This document shows, in pieces, positions 32,807 through 46,452 of a DNA stretch of 64,000 nucleotides. Source of the DNA: Isoptericola sediminis (GTDB lineage Bacteria > Actinomycetota > Actinomycetes > Actinomycetales > Cellulomonadaceae); NCBI RefSeq assembly GCF_013085345.1, contig NZ_JABFAJ010000021.1, positions 62,001 to 126,000 of the forward strand, read 5' to 3'. Every line of letters starts with the position of its first letter. The first letter of the stretch is position 1. Made by a program: the position numbers and the translations under genes. Below the pieces are notes generated by a model. The model ran no database searches. It was not told the DNA's origin and worked only from the letters and a program-made list of their open reading frames with translations.

Positions 32807-34444
32807 TCAGCGACGCAGCGTCGGCATCCCCAGCGTGACCGGGCCACCGGGGTCGCCGCCGCCGTGGCCGTGGTCGTCGTGGCCCCCGCCGAGCCGCGCG
32901 GTCTCGCGCTGGGCCCAGGCGTCGCCGGACCGGGTGCGACGCACCGCGTAGGTGCCGCCGCCGAGCGCCGAGTCGGCGATCAGGTGGTGCGGCGCGGCAC
33001 GGGTCACCTCGACGGTGACCATGTCGCCCGGGCGCGGCAGGGACGGGTCGAGCGCGCCGACCTCGGCCAGTCGCGGGTCCTCGAGCGAGACGGGCTGGTC
33101 GGCGAGGCCGCCCTCGGGCAGCACGCCGGCGGGCACCGCGAGGTGCACGAGCCGGTTGTCGGGCGCCCGTCCGGACAGCCGGTGCGTGGCGCCGTCCTTC
33201 TTCCCCGACCCTTCCGAGACGAGCACCTCGAGGGTGCGGCCGGTCTGCCGGGCCGACTCCTCGGCGCTGATCCGCTCCTGCAGGGCGAGCAGTCGGTCGA
33301 ACCGCTCCTGGACGACCTCCTTGGGCAGCTGGTCGTCCATCTCGGCCGCCGGCGTCCCGGGGCGCGGGGAGTACTGGAACATGAAGGCCGAGCTGAACCG
33401 CGACTCCTCGACCACGCGCAGCGTCTCGGCGAAGTCCTCCTCGGTCTCGCCCGGGAACCCGACGATGATGTCGGTGGTGATCGCGGCGTCGGGCAGCGCG
33501 GCGCGCACCCGCTCCAGGATGCCGAGGAACTTGGAGGAGCGGTAGCTGCGCCGCATCGCGCGCAGCACCCGGTCCGAGCCGGACTGCAGGGGCATGTGCA
33601 GCTGCGGCATGACGTTCGGGGTCTCGGCCATCGCCTCGATGACGTCGTCGGTGAAGGCGGCCGGGTGCGGCGAGGTGAAGCGGACGCGCTCGAGCCCCTC
33701 GATCCGTCCGCAGGCCCGCAGGAGCTTGGCGAACGCTCCGCGGTCGCCGAACTCGACGCCGTAGCTGTTGACGTTCTGACCCAGCAGCGTGACCTCGACG
33801 GCGCCGGCGTCCACCAGGGCCTGCACCTCGGCGAGGACCTCGCCCGGACGGCGGTCGCGCTCCTTGCCGCGCAGGTGCGGCACGATGCAGAACGTGCAGG
33901 TGTTGTTGCACCCCACCGAGATGGACACCCAGCCGGCGTACACCGACTCGCGCCGCGTCGGCAGCGTCGAGGGGAAGACCTGCAGCGACTCGGCGATCTC
34001 GACCTGGGCGGCCTCGTTGTGCCGTGCCCGCTCGAGGAGCACCGGCAGCGCGTCGAGGTTGTGCGTGCCGAACACGACGTCGACCCACGGGGCCTTGTCG
34101 ACGATCTCGCCGCGGTCCTTCTGCGCCAGGCAGCCCCCGACCGCGATCTGCATCCCGGGCCGCTCCGCCTTGAGCCCGGCGAGCTGGCCCAGGTTGCCGT
34201 AGAGCCGCGTCGCCGCGTTCTCGCGCACCGCGCACGTGTTGATGACCACCACGTCGGCGTTGCTCGCCGCCTCGTCGGCGGCGGTGGCACGGGTGTACCC
34301 CGCCTGCTCGAGCATCCCGGCCATGTGCTCGGAGTCGTGGACGTTCATCTGGCACCCCAGGGTGCGGACCATGTACGTCCGTCCGGCCCCGTCGGAGGGC
34401 AGGGACGTGGCGGTCTCACGGGGCGAGGGCATGGTGGTGGACAT
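32807..34444 (-). CDS. miaB: tRNA-2-methylthio-N6-dimethylallyladenosine synthase MiaB
   Basis: Radical-SAM enzyme that methylthiolates i6A37 of tRNA, acting after MiaA. The 545-residue protein has the N-terminal cluster cysteines (TLGCQMN, NTCAVRE, GGCLAQ), the radical-SAM CNNTCTFC motif near residue 180 and a C-terminal TRAM domain. Beyond the TRAM domain an extra tail of about 50 residues contains a His/Asp/Gly-rich run (HDDHGHGG). ATG 34444 lies seven bases after TACCCT and lacks a ribosome site, indicating a leaderless transcript. Confidence 0.95.
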   Translation of the reverse strand: MSTTMPSPRETATSLPSDGAGRTYMVRTLGCQMNVHDSEHMAGMLEQAGYTRATAADEAASNADVVVINTCAVRENAATRLYGNLGQLAGLKAERPGMQIAVGGCLAQKDRGEIVDKAPWVDVVFGTHNLDALPVLLERARHNEAAQVEIAESLQVFPSTLPTRRESVYAGWVSISVGCNNTCTFCIVPHLRGKERDRRPGEVLAEVQALVDAGAVEVTLLGQNVNSYGVEFGDRGAFAKLLRACGRIEGLERVRFTSPHPAAFTDDVIEAMAETPNVMPQLHMPLQSGSDRVLRAMRRSYRSSKFLGILERVRAALPDAAITTDIIVGFPGETEEDFAETLRVVEESRFSSAFMFQYSPRPGTPAAEMDDQLPKEVVQERFDRLLALQERISAEESARQTGRTLEVLVSEGSGKKDGATHRLSGRAPDNRLVHLAVPAGVLPEGGLADQPVSLEDPRLAEVGALDPSLPRPGDMVTVEVTRAAPHHLIADSALGGGTYAVRRTRSGDAWAQRETARLGGGHDDHGHGGGDPGGPVTLGMPTLRR

Positions 34445-34451
34445 CGGTTCC

Positions 34452-34457
34452 AGGGTA
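34452..34457 (-). promoter_or_regulatory. -10 element of leaderless miaB promoter
   Basis: TACCCT on the minus strand, seven bases before the miaB ATG. Confidence 0.5.
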
Positions 34458-34578
34458 CGGTCCCGCGCGCCGCGGATCCGCCGTCGCAAGGTTGCCGATT
34501 CCCGGCTTTCCGGACAGTCGTTATCGAACCGTTGCCGACTCGGCGCGTGCTCGCACCCCACCGAAACGATCCACTGGT

Positions 34579-34584
34579 TAGGTT
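34579..34584 (+). promoter_or_regulatory. -10 element of leaderless gluA promoter
   Basis: TAGGTT lies six bases before the ATG at 34591; no ribosome site is visible. Confidence 0.5.
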
Positions 34585-34590
34585 CATGAC

Positions 34591-35391
34591 ATGGATCACA
34601 GCGGAACGGCACCGGCGGACGACCAGCAGCCGCCGGCGGACGACTCGCACCTGGGCGCCCCCCTCGTCGAGCTCAGCGGGGTCGACAAGTACTTCGGCGA
34701 CCTGCACGTGCTCCAGGACATCGAGCTGACCGTGCGGCGCGGCGAGGTGCTCGTCGTCATCGGCCCGTCGGGCTCGGGCAAGTCCACGCTGTGCCGCGCC
34801 ATCAACCGGCTGGAGACGATCGACGGCGGCGAGATCCGGATCGACGGCCAACCTCTGCCCGCCGAGGGGCGGCAGCTCGCCCGGCTGCGTGCCGACGTCG
34901 GCATGGTGTTCCAGGCGTTCAACCTCTTCGCCCACAAGACGGTGCTCGACAACGTCACGCTCGGCCCCCGCAAGGTCCGCGGGCTGAGCAAGTCCGACGC
35001 CGAGGAGGAGGCCTTCAAGCTCCTCGACCGCGTCGGGGTGAAGAACCAGGCCGCGAAGTTCCCCGCCCAGCTCTCCGGCGGGCAGCAGCAACGCGTGGCG
35101 ATCGCCAGGTCGCTGGCCATGCACCCCAAGGTGATGCTCTTCGACGAGCCGACCTCGGCCCTCGACCCCGAGATGATCAACGAGGTGCTCGACGTCATGG
35201 AGCAGCTCGCCAAGGAGGGCATGACGATGATCGTCGTCACTCACGAGATGGGGTTCGCCCGCAAGGCAGCCGACCGCGTCGTGTTCATGGCGGACGGCCA
35301 GATCGTCGAGGAGGCCACGCCCGAGGAGTTCTTCCACCACCCGCGCAGCGACCGCGCCAAGGACTTCCTGTCGAAGATCCTCACCCACTGA
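34591..35391 (+). CDS. gluA: Polar amino-acid (glutamate-type) ABC transporter ATPase
   Basis: ATPase of an amino-acid importer. The 266-residue protein has Walker A (GPSGSGKST near residue 59), Q-loop (VFQAFNLF), the LSGGQQQR signature near 160 and Walker B ([10 protein letters not shown]). The order ATPase, binding protein, two permeases matches gluABCD of Corynebacterium, which imports glutamate; substrate here is inferred from that match. It has a non-conserved acidic N-terminal extension of about 25 residues. Confidence 0.9.
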   Translation: MDHSGTAPADDQQPPADDSHLGAPLVELSGVDKYFGDLHVLQDIELTVRRGEVLVVIGPSGSGKSTLCRAINRLETIDGGEIRIDGQPLPAEGRQLARLRADVGMVFQAFNLFAHKTVLDNVTLGPRKVRGLSKSDAEEEAFKLLDRVGVKNQAAKFPAQLSGGQQQRVAIARSLAMHPKVMLFDEPTSALDPEMINEVLDVMEQLAKEGMTMIVVTHEMGFARKAADRVVFMADGQIVEEATPEEFFHHPRSDRAKDFLSKILTH

Positions 35392-35435
35392 TCTTCATCA
35401 CGGCATCACCGGCACCACCGACGAAAGGACGCATC

Positions 35436-36317
35436 ATGCGACGCACACGCACCACCGGGGTCATCGCCCTGGCGGCCACCGCCGCACTGACCCTGGCCGC
35501 CTGTTCCTCCGACGACGGCGGCGAGACCGACACCGGGGGCGAGACCACCGACACCATGGAGGAGGAGGAAGGGGCCGGCGGCGAGGGCGTCACCATCGGC
35601 ATCAAGTTCGACCAGCCCGGCCTCGGGTTCATGGACGGCGACACGCCCTCCGGCTTCGACGTCGACGTCGCGAAGTACGTGGCGGGCGAGCTCGGGTACT
35701 CCGAGGACCAGATCGAGTGGGTCGAGGCCCCGTCCGCCCAGCGCGAGACGCTGCTGTCGACCGGCCAGGTCGACATGATCTTCGCCACCTACTCGATCAC
35801 GGACGAGCGGCGCGAGCAGGTCTCGTACGCCGGTCCGTACTTCGTGGCCGGCCAGGACCTCCTCGTCGCGGCCGACAACACCGACATCACCGGCCCGGAC
35901 ACCCTGGACGGCAAGAACCTGTGCTCGGTCACCGGTTCGACGTCGGCCCAGCGCATCAAGGACGAGTACTCCGAGGGCGTCAACCTCCTCGAGCAGCCCG
36001 GGTACGCCGAGTGCGTCACCGCGCTCACCTCGGGTCAGGTGGACGCGGTGACCACCGACGACATCATCCTCGCCGGCCTGGGGGCCCAGCCCGCCAACTC
36101 CGGCCAGGTGAAGGTCGTGGGCAACACCTTCTCCGAGGAGCGCTACGGCGTCGGTATCCCGCAGGACTCCGACCAGTGCGAGGACATCAACGCGGCGCTG
36201 CAGCAGATGATCGACGACGGCTCGTGGCAGGAGTACATCGACTCCGCCACCGAGGGCACCGGCTACACGCCGAACCAGGACCTCAACCCGCCGGAGTTCG
36301 ACCCCTGCGACATGTGA
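35436..36317 (+). CDS. gluB: Amino-acid-binding lipoprotein of the ABC importer
   Basis: Extracytoplasmic solute-binding protein of 293 residues. The signal peptide ends in the lipobox LAAC with the lipidated Cys23, followed by an acidic Gly/Glu/Thr linker of about 30 residues and a family 3 binding fold (GFDVDVAKYVA, DMIFATYSITDERR). An AAAGGA site precedes the ATG. A strong hairpin follows it before the first permease gene, as expected where the binding protein is needed in excess. Confidence 0.92.
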   Translation: MRRTRTTGVIALAATAALTLAACSSDDGGETDTGGETTDTMEEEEGAGGEGVTIGIKFDQPGLGFMDGDTPSGFDVDVAKYVAGELGYSEDQIEWVEAPSAQRETLLSTGQVDMIFATYSITDERREQVSYAGPYFVAGQDLLVAADNTDITGPDTLDGKNLCSVTGSTSAQRIKDEYSEGVNLLEQPGYAECVTALTSGQVDAVTTDDIILAGLGAQPANSGQVKVVGNTFSEERYGVGIPQDSDQCEDINAALQQMIDDGSWQEYIDSATEGTGYTPNQDLNPPEFDPCDM

Positions 36318-36331
36318 CCGACCACTGAGAA

Positions 36332-36370
36332 CGGATCGGGCCCGCCGCGCCACGCAGCGGGCCCGATCCG
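36332..36370 (+). terminator. Intercistronic hairpin between gluB and gluC
   Basis: A perfect 14-bp inverted repeat (CGGATCGGGCCCGC and its complement, 11-base loop) sits 14 bases after the gluB stop. It has no T-run. It probably stabilises upstream mRNA or ends part of the transcripts. Confidence 0.65.
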
Positions 36371-36431
36371 GTGCCGCCGGAGTCCCGGCGACACGTCTCT
36401 GCCGCGACCGAGCCGAAGGAGCGTCCGCCGC

Positions 36432-37109
36432 GTGGAGGAGTACCTCGACATCATCCGCCAGTACGACGTGCTGGGGGCGTTCTGGGTCAACATCCAGCTC
36501 GCCTTCTGGGCGGCCGTGCTCTCGTTGATCATGGGATCGGTGCTGGCCCTGTTCCGCATCTCCCCCATCGGCAGCCTGCAGTGGGCCGGCACCACCTACG
36601 TCACGATCCTGCGGAACACCCCGCTGACGATCATCATGGTGTTCATGGTCCTCGGGGCCTGGGGCCAGCTCGAGCTCACCCTGGCGACCGACTTCAACCT
36701 CAACTTCTTCTGGCTCGCGGTCGTGGGGCTGTCGATCTACCACGCCGCCTTCGTGTGCGAGGCGATCCGGTCCGGCGTCAACACGGTCCCGGTCGGGCAG
36801 GCCGAGGCGGCACGGTCCATCGGGCTGTCGTTCCTGCCCTCCGCCCGGCTGGTCATCCTGCCTCAGGCGTTCCGCGGCGCGATCGCGCCGCTCGGCAACG
36901 TCCTCATCGCCCTCATCAAGAACACCACGGTCGCCGCGGCGGCCTCGGTGGCGACGGAGACCTCCTCGGTGATGCGGACGATGATCGAGTTCCGGCCCGA
37001 CTACATCTACGCGATCTTCTTCACCTTCGCGATCGGCTACGTGATCCTCGTGACCCCCGTCGGCCTGCTGTCGACCTCGTTCTCGCGTCGACTGGCGGTG
37101 TCCCGATGA
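36432..37109 (+). CDS. gluC: ABC amino-acid permease subunit 1
   Basis: A 225-residue inner-membrane permease with about five membrane segments and the ATPase-contact EAA motif (EAARSIGLS...LPQAF) near residues 123-145. The N-terminal HisM-type domain is standard. AAGGAG precedes the GTG start with a 10-base spacer. Its stop overlaps the start of the second permease gene by four bases. Confidence 0.92.
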   Translation: MEEYLDIIRQYDVLGAFWVNIQLAFWAAVLSLIMGSVLALFRISPIGSLQWAGTTYVTILRNTPLTIIMVFMVLGAWGQLELTLATDFNLNFFWLAVVGLSIYHAAFVCEAIRSGVNTVPVGQAEAARSIGLSFLPSARLVILPQAFRGAIAPLGNVLIALIKNTTVAAAASVATETSSVMRTMIEFRPDYIYAIFFTFAIGYVILVTPVGLLSTSFSRRLAVSR

Positions 37110-38053
37110 GCGCCCAGACCGTCCTCTTCGACGCGCCCGGCCCCCGCGCCAAGCGCAGGATCCTGCTCGGCAACGTCGTCGGTGCCGTCATCGTCGGCGG
37201 CATCGCCGCCCTGCTGCTCGCCCGGCTCGGCGACAAGGGCCAGCTCGACCCGGACCTGTGGCTCGCCGCCGTGGACGCCGACGCCTGGGCCTACTACTAC
37301 TGGCCAGGGTTCCTGGCCACGATGCGCGCCGCAGGCGTCGCCATCGTCGGCGCGTTCGCCTTCGGGCTGCTCTTCGGCGTGGGCCGGCTCTCCACGCTGC
37401 TGCCGGTGCGCGTGGTGTGCGGCGCCGTCGTGGAGTTCTTCCGCGCCGTGCCGGTGCTGCTCATGATGGTCTTCTTCTGGCTGCTGCTGGCCAACGCCGG
37501 TGTTGACTCGCCCTCCTTCTGGGGCGTGGTCATCGGCCTGGTCCTCTACAACGGGTCGGTCGTGGCCGAACTCGTGCGGTCGGGTGTCCACGGGCTGCCG
37601 TCGGGCCAGCGCGAGGCGGCGCTGTCGACCGGGCTGACGCGCGGCCAGTCGCTGCGGTCGGTCGAGGTCCCCCAGGCCCTCATCGCCATGCTGCCGGCGC
37701 TGCTCTCCCAGCTCGTCGTCGTGCTCAAGGACTCCGCGCTCGGCGCGATCATCACCTATCGCGAGCTCCTGCAGAACGCCCGGCTGCTGGGCTCCGGCGA
37801 GGGCAACATCCTGCAGACCCTGGCCGTCGCCGCCGTGCTGTTCATCCTCATCAACTGGAGCCTGACGAAGGTGGCCGAGCGGCTCGGGAACTCCTTGCGG
37901 CGTACCTCCGGGCGGACCGGGACGATGGCTGCCGGGCTCGACGCCGGCGTCGGTGTGGGTGCGACGGCCCAGGCGGCCGAGCGTCCGCACGGGGTCGACG
38001 AGGGACCCGAGGCCGGACCGGCGGATCCTGGCAAGCCGGGTCGCTGGGGCTGA
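37106..38053 (+). CDS. gluD: ABC amino-acid permease subunit 2
   Basis: A 315-residue permease with an extra N-terminal membrane segment, about six in total, and the EAA motif (REAALSTGLTRGQ...VPQAL). The last 45 residues form a soluble Gly/Pro/Ala-rich tail. It pairs with the preceding permease in a heterodimer, by family. It is the last gene of the importer operon and converges with recX. Confidence 0.92.
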   Translation: MSAQTVLFDAPGPRAKRRILLGNVVGAVIVGGIAALLLARLGDKGQLDPDLWLAAVDADAWAYYYWPGFLATMRAAGVAIVGAFAFGLLFGVGRLSTLLPVRVVCGAVVEFFRAVPVLLMMVFFWLLLANAGVDSPSFWGVVIGLVLYNGSVVAELVRSGVHGLPSGQREAALSTGLTRGQSLRSVEVPQALIAMLPALLSQLVVVLKDSALGAIITYRELLQNARLLGSGEGNILQTLAVAAVLFILINWSLTKVAERLGNSLRRTSGRTGTMAAGLDAGVGVGATAQAAERPHGVDEGPEAGPADPGKPGRWG

Positions 38054-38136
38054 CGGCCGCTCGGGCGGTCCCTCGAGCGCTCCGGCGACGCCGGTCGTGC
38101 GGTCCGATGGGCATGGTGCCGCCGGGATCGCGTGGC

Positions 38137-38156
38137 CGGCGCGCCGGGGCGCGCCG
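38137..38156. terminator. Possible terminator between gluD and recX
   Basis: CGGCGCGC pairs with GCGCGCCG over a 4-base loop in the 108-base gap between these convergent genes. The stem is short and self-complementary sequence is common in such GC-rich DNA. Confidence 0.35.
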
Positions 38157-38161
38157 CAGGG

Positions 38162-38704
38162 TCAGTCGTCGAGGGAGATCAGGTCGTCGAGATCCTCGGA
38201 CTCCCCCTCGGCGGCCAGGGCGTCCTTGACGGCGGCGAAAGCGACCGAGGGGTTGTGCCCCTTGCGGCTCAGCGCCCCGACGGCGCGCCGGACGCGTCTG
38301 TCCCGGTCGAGTCCGCGGGTGCGGGCCACGTGCTTGCGGGCGAGCTCGGCCGCGGCCGCACGCTCGTCGTCGCCGTCGATCTGCTCGAGCGCAGCGGTCG
38401 CCGTCTCGGGGTCCACGCCGCGGCGCTGGAGCTCGGCCGAGATGGCTCGACGCGCCTGGCCCCGCTCGGTGTGCCGCGTGCGCACGATCATCTCGGCGTA
38501 CGCGGCGTCGTCGACGAGGCGGACGTCCTGGAGCCGGTCCAGGACGTGCTCGGCGACGTCCTCGGGGTAGCCCTTGCGAGCGAGGGACCGGGCGAGCTCG
38601 GCCCGGCTCTTCGGCGCGGCGGTCAACGTGCGCAGCACGGCCTCCCGCGTGAGCTCCGTGGCCTCGTCGCGCGTGATCTCACCGGCCTCGAGGCGTTCGC
38701 TCAC
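38162..38704 (-). CDS. recX: Regulatory protein RecX
   Basis: Modulates RecA filaments by blocking or reversing their growth. The 180-residue, highly helical, charged protein shows the three-helix repeats of RecX (SRAELARSLARKGYPED, LVDDAAYAEMIVRTR, ELQRRGVDPETATAAL). GTG 38704 is the only standard start codon in frame after the recA stop; its ribosome site is weak. It follows recA after 65 bases and is presumably co-transcribed from the SOS-controlled promoter. Confidence 0.88.
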   Translation of the reverse strand: MSERLEAGEITRDEATELTREAVLRTLTAAPKSRAELARSLARKGYPEDVAEHVLDRLQDVRLVDDAAYAEMIVRTRHTERGQARRAISAELQRRGVDPETATAALEQIDGDDERAAAAELARKHVARTRGLDRDRRVRRAVGALSRKGHNPSVAFAAVKDALAAEGESEDLDDLISLDD

Positions 38705-38769
38705 GCTCGGTCGGCGGCGACCGTCCTTCCGACGACCGCCCGCCGACCGTTCCTCCGCGCGTCCGGTGC

Positions 38770-39915
38770 TCAGAAGGGCGCCTTCTTGCTCTTGGCGCTC
38801 GACCGGCTCGTGCTCTTGGTCGCCGCGCCCGCCTTGGCGGGTGCCTTCTCCTCGTCGCCGGCGGCGACGGACGTGGCCTCGGCCGCCGGGGCGTCCCCGT
38901 CCGCCGGGGCGTCGAGCGTGGCCCCGACGCCGAGCTTCTCCTTGATCTTCTTCTCGAGCTCGTTCGCCAGGTCGGGGTTGTCCCGCAGGAACGACCGGGC
39001 GTTCTCCTTGCCCTGGCCGAGCTGGTCGCCGCCGTAGGTGAACCACGAACCCGACTTGCGGACGAACCCGTGCTCGACGCCCATGTCGATCAGGCCACCC
39101 TCCCGGGAGATGCCCACGCCGTAGAGGATGTCGAACTCGGCCTGCTTGAACGGCGGGGCCATCTTGTTCTTGACGACCTTGACGCGGGTGCGGTTGCCGA
39201 CGGAGTCGGTGCCCTCCTTGAGGGTCTCGATCCGGCGGATGTCCATGCGCACCGAGGCGTAGAACTTCAGCGCCTTGCCACCCGTGGTGGTCTCCGGCGA
39301 GCCGAAGAACACGCCGATCTTCTCGCGCAGCTGGTTGATGAAGATCGCCGTGGTGCCGGAGGAGCTGAGCGCACCCGCGATCTTGCGCAGCGCCTGCGAC
39401 ATCAGACGGGCCTGCAGGCCGACGTGGCTGTCACCCATCTCGCCCTCGATCTCCGCCTTGGGGACCAGGGCCGCGACGGAGTCGATGACGATGATGTCGA
39501 GCGCCCCGGAGCGGATGAGCATGTCGGCGATCTCCAGCGCCTGCTCACCGGTGTCCGGCTGGGAGACGAGCAGGGCGTCGGTGTCCACGCCGAGCTTCTT
39601 GGCGTACTCGGGGTCCAGGGCGTGCTCGGCGTCGACGAACGCGGCGATCCCGCCGTTCTTCTGGGCGTTCGCCACCGCGTGCAGGGCGACGGTCGTCTTG
39701 CCGGAGGACTCCGGGCCGTAGACCTCGACCACGCGGCCCCGGGGCAGGCCACCGATGCCGAGGGCCACGTCCAGGGCGATGGAACCGGTGGGGATGACGT
39801 CCACCGGGGCCCGCCCCTCCTGGCCGAGACGCATGACCGAGCCCTTGCCGAAGCTGCGGTCGATCTGGGCGAGCGCGGCCTCGAGGGCCTTCTCACGGTC
39901 TTCCGGTCCAGGCAT
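38770..39915 (-). CDS. recA: Recombinase RecA
   Basis: Forms filaments on single-stranded DNA, drives strand exchange and triggers LexA self-cleavage. The 381-residue protein has the Walker [10 protein letters not shown], the L1 and L2 DNA-binding loops ([27 protein letters not shown]) and an Ala/Ser/Lys-rich acidic-to-basic tail. ATG 39915 is chosen because AAGGTGA precedes it and it begins the conserved [13 protein letters not shown] 39969 in the same frame would add 18 residues and lacks a ribosome site. No intein is present. Confidence 0.95.
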   Translation of the reverse strand: MPGPEDREKALEAALAQIDRSFGKGSVMRLGQEGRAPVDVIPTGSIALDVALGIGGLPRGRVVEVYGPESSGKTTVALHAVANAQKNGGIAAFVDAEHALDPEYAKKLGVDTDALLVSQPDTGEQALEIADMLIRSGALDIIVIDSVAALVPKAEIEGEMGDSHVGLQARLMSQALRKIAGALSSSGTTAIFINQLREKIGVFFGSPETTTGGKALKFYASVRMDIRRIETLKEGTDSVGNRTRVKVVKNKMAPPFKQAEFDILYGVGISREGGLIDMGVEHGFVRKSGSWFTYGGDQLGQGKENARSFLRDNPDLANELEKKIKEKLGVGATLDAPADGDAPAAEATSVAAGDEEKAPAKAGAATKSTSRSSAKSKKAPF

Positions 39916-40066
39916 GTCGGTCACCTTCGTGTTCTGGGCGCGGCCGCGCGCCTTCGGTCTGCTGCTCATGTCGACGACGACGCTACGCCCCGCCACCGAC
40001 ACGCCCCGTCCGAGCCGGTCGCGCTGTGGACGAGCGACCCACGAGGCCTTCCTGTGGACACCCTAG

Positions 40067-40082
40067 CCGAACATATGTTCGA
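40067..40082. promoter_or_regulatory. SOS box (LexA operator) upstream of recA
   Basis: CCGAACATATGTTCGA matches the LexA palindrome with one mismatch at the first base. It lies between the DUF3046 gene and recA, about 150 bases before the chosen recA start. Confidence 0.88.
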
Positions 40083-40128
40083 CGTCAGCGTCCGCCGCGC
40101 GGCGTGTCGACACCGGGAGGCACCGCGG

Positions 40129-40362
40129 TCAGCGGGCCGGCGGCGCCTGCCGGTGCCGGTCCGTCCCCCACCGCTCGGCGTCCGGGACGTCGAGGGCGTC
40201 GCACAGGGCGTGCCAGACGTCGCGGGGGTCCGTCCCCGCGTCGAGCGCCTCGGCCGGGGTGCGGTCCCCGAGGCGGGGCAGGACCTGCTCCCGCACGAGC
40301 GTGCGGCCGTAGGCACGGCCGAACACCTCGTCGACGAGCTGGGCGAAGTCGGAGTAGAGCAC
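40129..40362 (-). CDS. DUF3046 protein
   Basis: A 77-residue protein of the DUF3046 family, recognisable by LVDEVFGRAYGRTLVREQVL and the ALDAGTDPRDVWHALC segment. Members are encoded next to recA across actinobacteria, but the function is unknown. GTG 40362 gives the standard start; the frame continues open upstream without support. It lies upstream of the recA SOS box, on the same strand. Confidence 0.85.
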   Translation of the reverse strand: MLYSDFAQLVDEVFGRAYGRTLVREQVLPRLGDRTPAEALDAGTDPRDVWHALCDALDVPDAERWGTDRHRQAPPAR

Positions 40363-40417
40363 CCGCCCAGCGTGCCACGACCACCGGCCTGTCGGTGCCC
40401 GGGTGCACCATGGGCTG

Positions 40418-45102
<4,685 letters not shown>

Positions 45103-45103
<1 letters not shown>

Positions 45104-45903
45104 TGCCCGAGGGCGACGTCCTGCGGCTCACGGCCGAGCGTCTCGACCAGGCGTTGCGAGGTCGCCCGCTGGTCCGCGCCGAGCTGCGCTGGCCGGGGAC
45201 GGGAGGCACCGACCTCACGGGCCGGACGGTGACGGGGTGCGTCTCCTACGGCAAACACCTGCTGACCCGGTTCGACGACGGCCGCACCCTGCACACCCAC
45301 CTGCGGATGGAGGGGTCCTGGCGCGTGGTGGCGACGAGCGACCGTGCCGCCGCGGCCCGCCATCCCGAGGTCCGGGCGGTGCTCGCCACCGCACGGTGGA
45401 CGTGCGTCGGGTGGCGGCTCGGGATGCTGGACCTGCTGCGGACCCACGACGAGCCCCGGCTGCTGGCACACCTGGGCCCGGACGTGCTCGGAGCGGACTT
45501 CGGCACGGCGGGTCTCACCACGGCGCTGGACCGCTGGCACCGGCAGGGGGACCGGCCGTTGTGCGACGTGCTCCTCGACCAGTCGGTCGTGGCAGGACTC
45601 GGCACGATCTGGATGGCGGAGTCGCTCTTCGACCGCCGGCTGCACCCGTGGGCGCCCGCCGACTCCCTCGACGACGAGGAGGTCCGGGCCCTCCTCGTGA
45701 CCGCGCGCCGACTGGTCGGTCGCAGCGTCGACGTCGGGCGGCGTGAGGGCCTCGGTGAGGTGCCGCGCGCCGTGCACGGCAAACTGGGGCACCCGTGCCG
45801 GCGGTGCCGGACACCGGTCGCCGTCGGGCAGGCCAACGAGCCGCCGTACGAACGGCCGGTGTTCTGGTGCCCCACCTGCCAGGCGGTCAGCCGACCGGCG
45901 TGA
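45103..45903 (+). CDS. nei: Endonuclease VIII-type DNA glycosylase Nei
   Basis: Removes oxidised pyrimidines and cuts the abasic site. The 266-residue protein begins MPEGD, giving the catalytic N-terminal Pro and Glu after Met removal, and includes the central helix-two-turn-helix domain. The C-terminal zinc finger shows two CxxC pairs (PCRRC and WCPTC). ATG 45103 overlaps the lhr stop. The gene's last 17 bases overlap the end of the convergent clgR remnant. Confidence 0.93.
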
Positions 45904-46248
45904 GGTCCTCGCGCTCGACGGTTCCGCGCGAGAGCATCCCGGCGAGCACGTCCGTGGGGATGGTGTCGGGGACGAGCAGCCCCTCGGCGACCGCGATCCG
46001 GTCGCTGACCTCGCGCAGCACGAGGGACAGCGGGATGTCGAGAGCCTCGCAGATCGAGGCCAGCAGCTCGGAGGAGGCCTCCTTCTGCCCGCGTTCGACC
46101 TCGCTCAGATAACCCAGCGAGACCCGTGCGGCCGAGGACACCTCACGCAGGGTGCGCCCCTGACCGAGGACACCTCACGCAGGGTGCGCCCCTGACGCTG
46201 CCGCGCGTCGCGCAGCACGTCACCGATCTCCTGTCGCAGGACGACCAT
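45887..46248 (-). pseudogene. clgR: clgR-like XRE regulator, frameshifted by a tandem duplication
   Basis: A small helix-turn-helix activator resembling ClgR, which induces Clp protease genes in actinobacteria; its position after pgsA and cinA is the usual one. The frame starting at ATG 46248 reads correctly for about 28 residues, then meets a second copy of a 32-base unit, shifts frame and stops at 46105 (47 residues). The rest of the protein lies in another frame down to 45887. Deleting one copy gives an uninterrupted 109-residue protein, the normal family size, including the recognition region ([13 protein letters not shown]). A GTG at 46141 could restart the C-terminal 84 residues, but without the first helices. 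Confidence 0.85.
46132..46195. repeat. Perfect 32-bp tandem duplication inside clgR
   Basis: Two identical, abutting copies at 46132-46163 and 46164-46195, beginning CCGAGGACACCTCACG and ending GCCCCTGA. Thirty-two is not a multiple of three, so the extra copy breaks the reading frame. Confidence 0.97.
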
Positions 46249-46452
46249 GTCACGCCCCCTTCCTTCCGCCGGCACCCCCTGACGAGGGTTGGCACTACCG
46301 TACCCCGACGCACGCGGGGCGCGTCGCCCGGGAGTCGCATCGATACCGCTTCGTGGCCTGTTGGCGATCACACCTGCCCAACGCACGACACCACGGCCGT
46401 GTTCCCGACGCACCGGGTCGTCCAGGATCCCCCCGGGCCACGCACGGTTCCT

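Noticed and set aside
46143-46340. Alternative small open frames across the clgR region
   Set aside because: They are created by the duplicated 32-base unit and match no family; the split XRE frame explains the region better.
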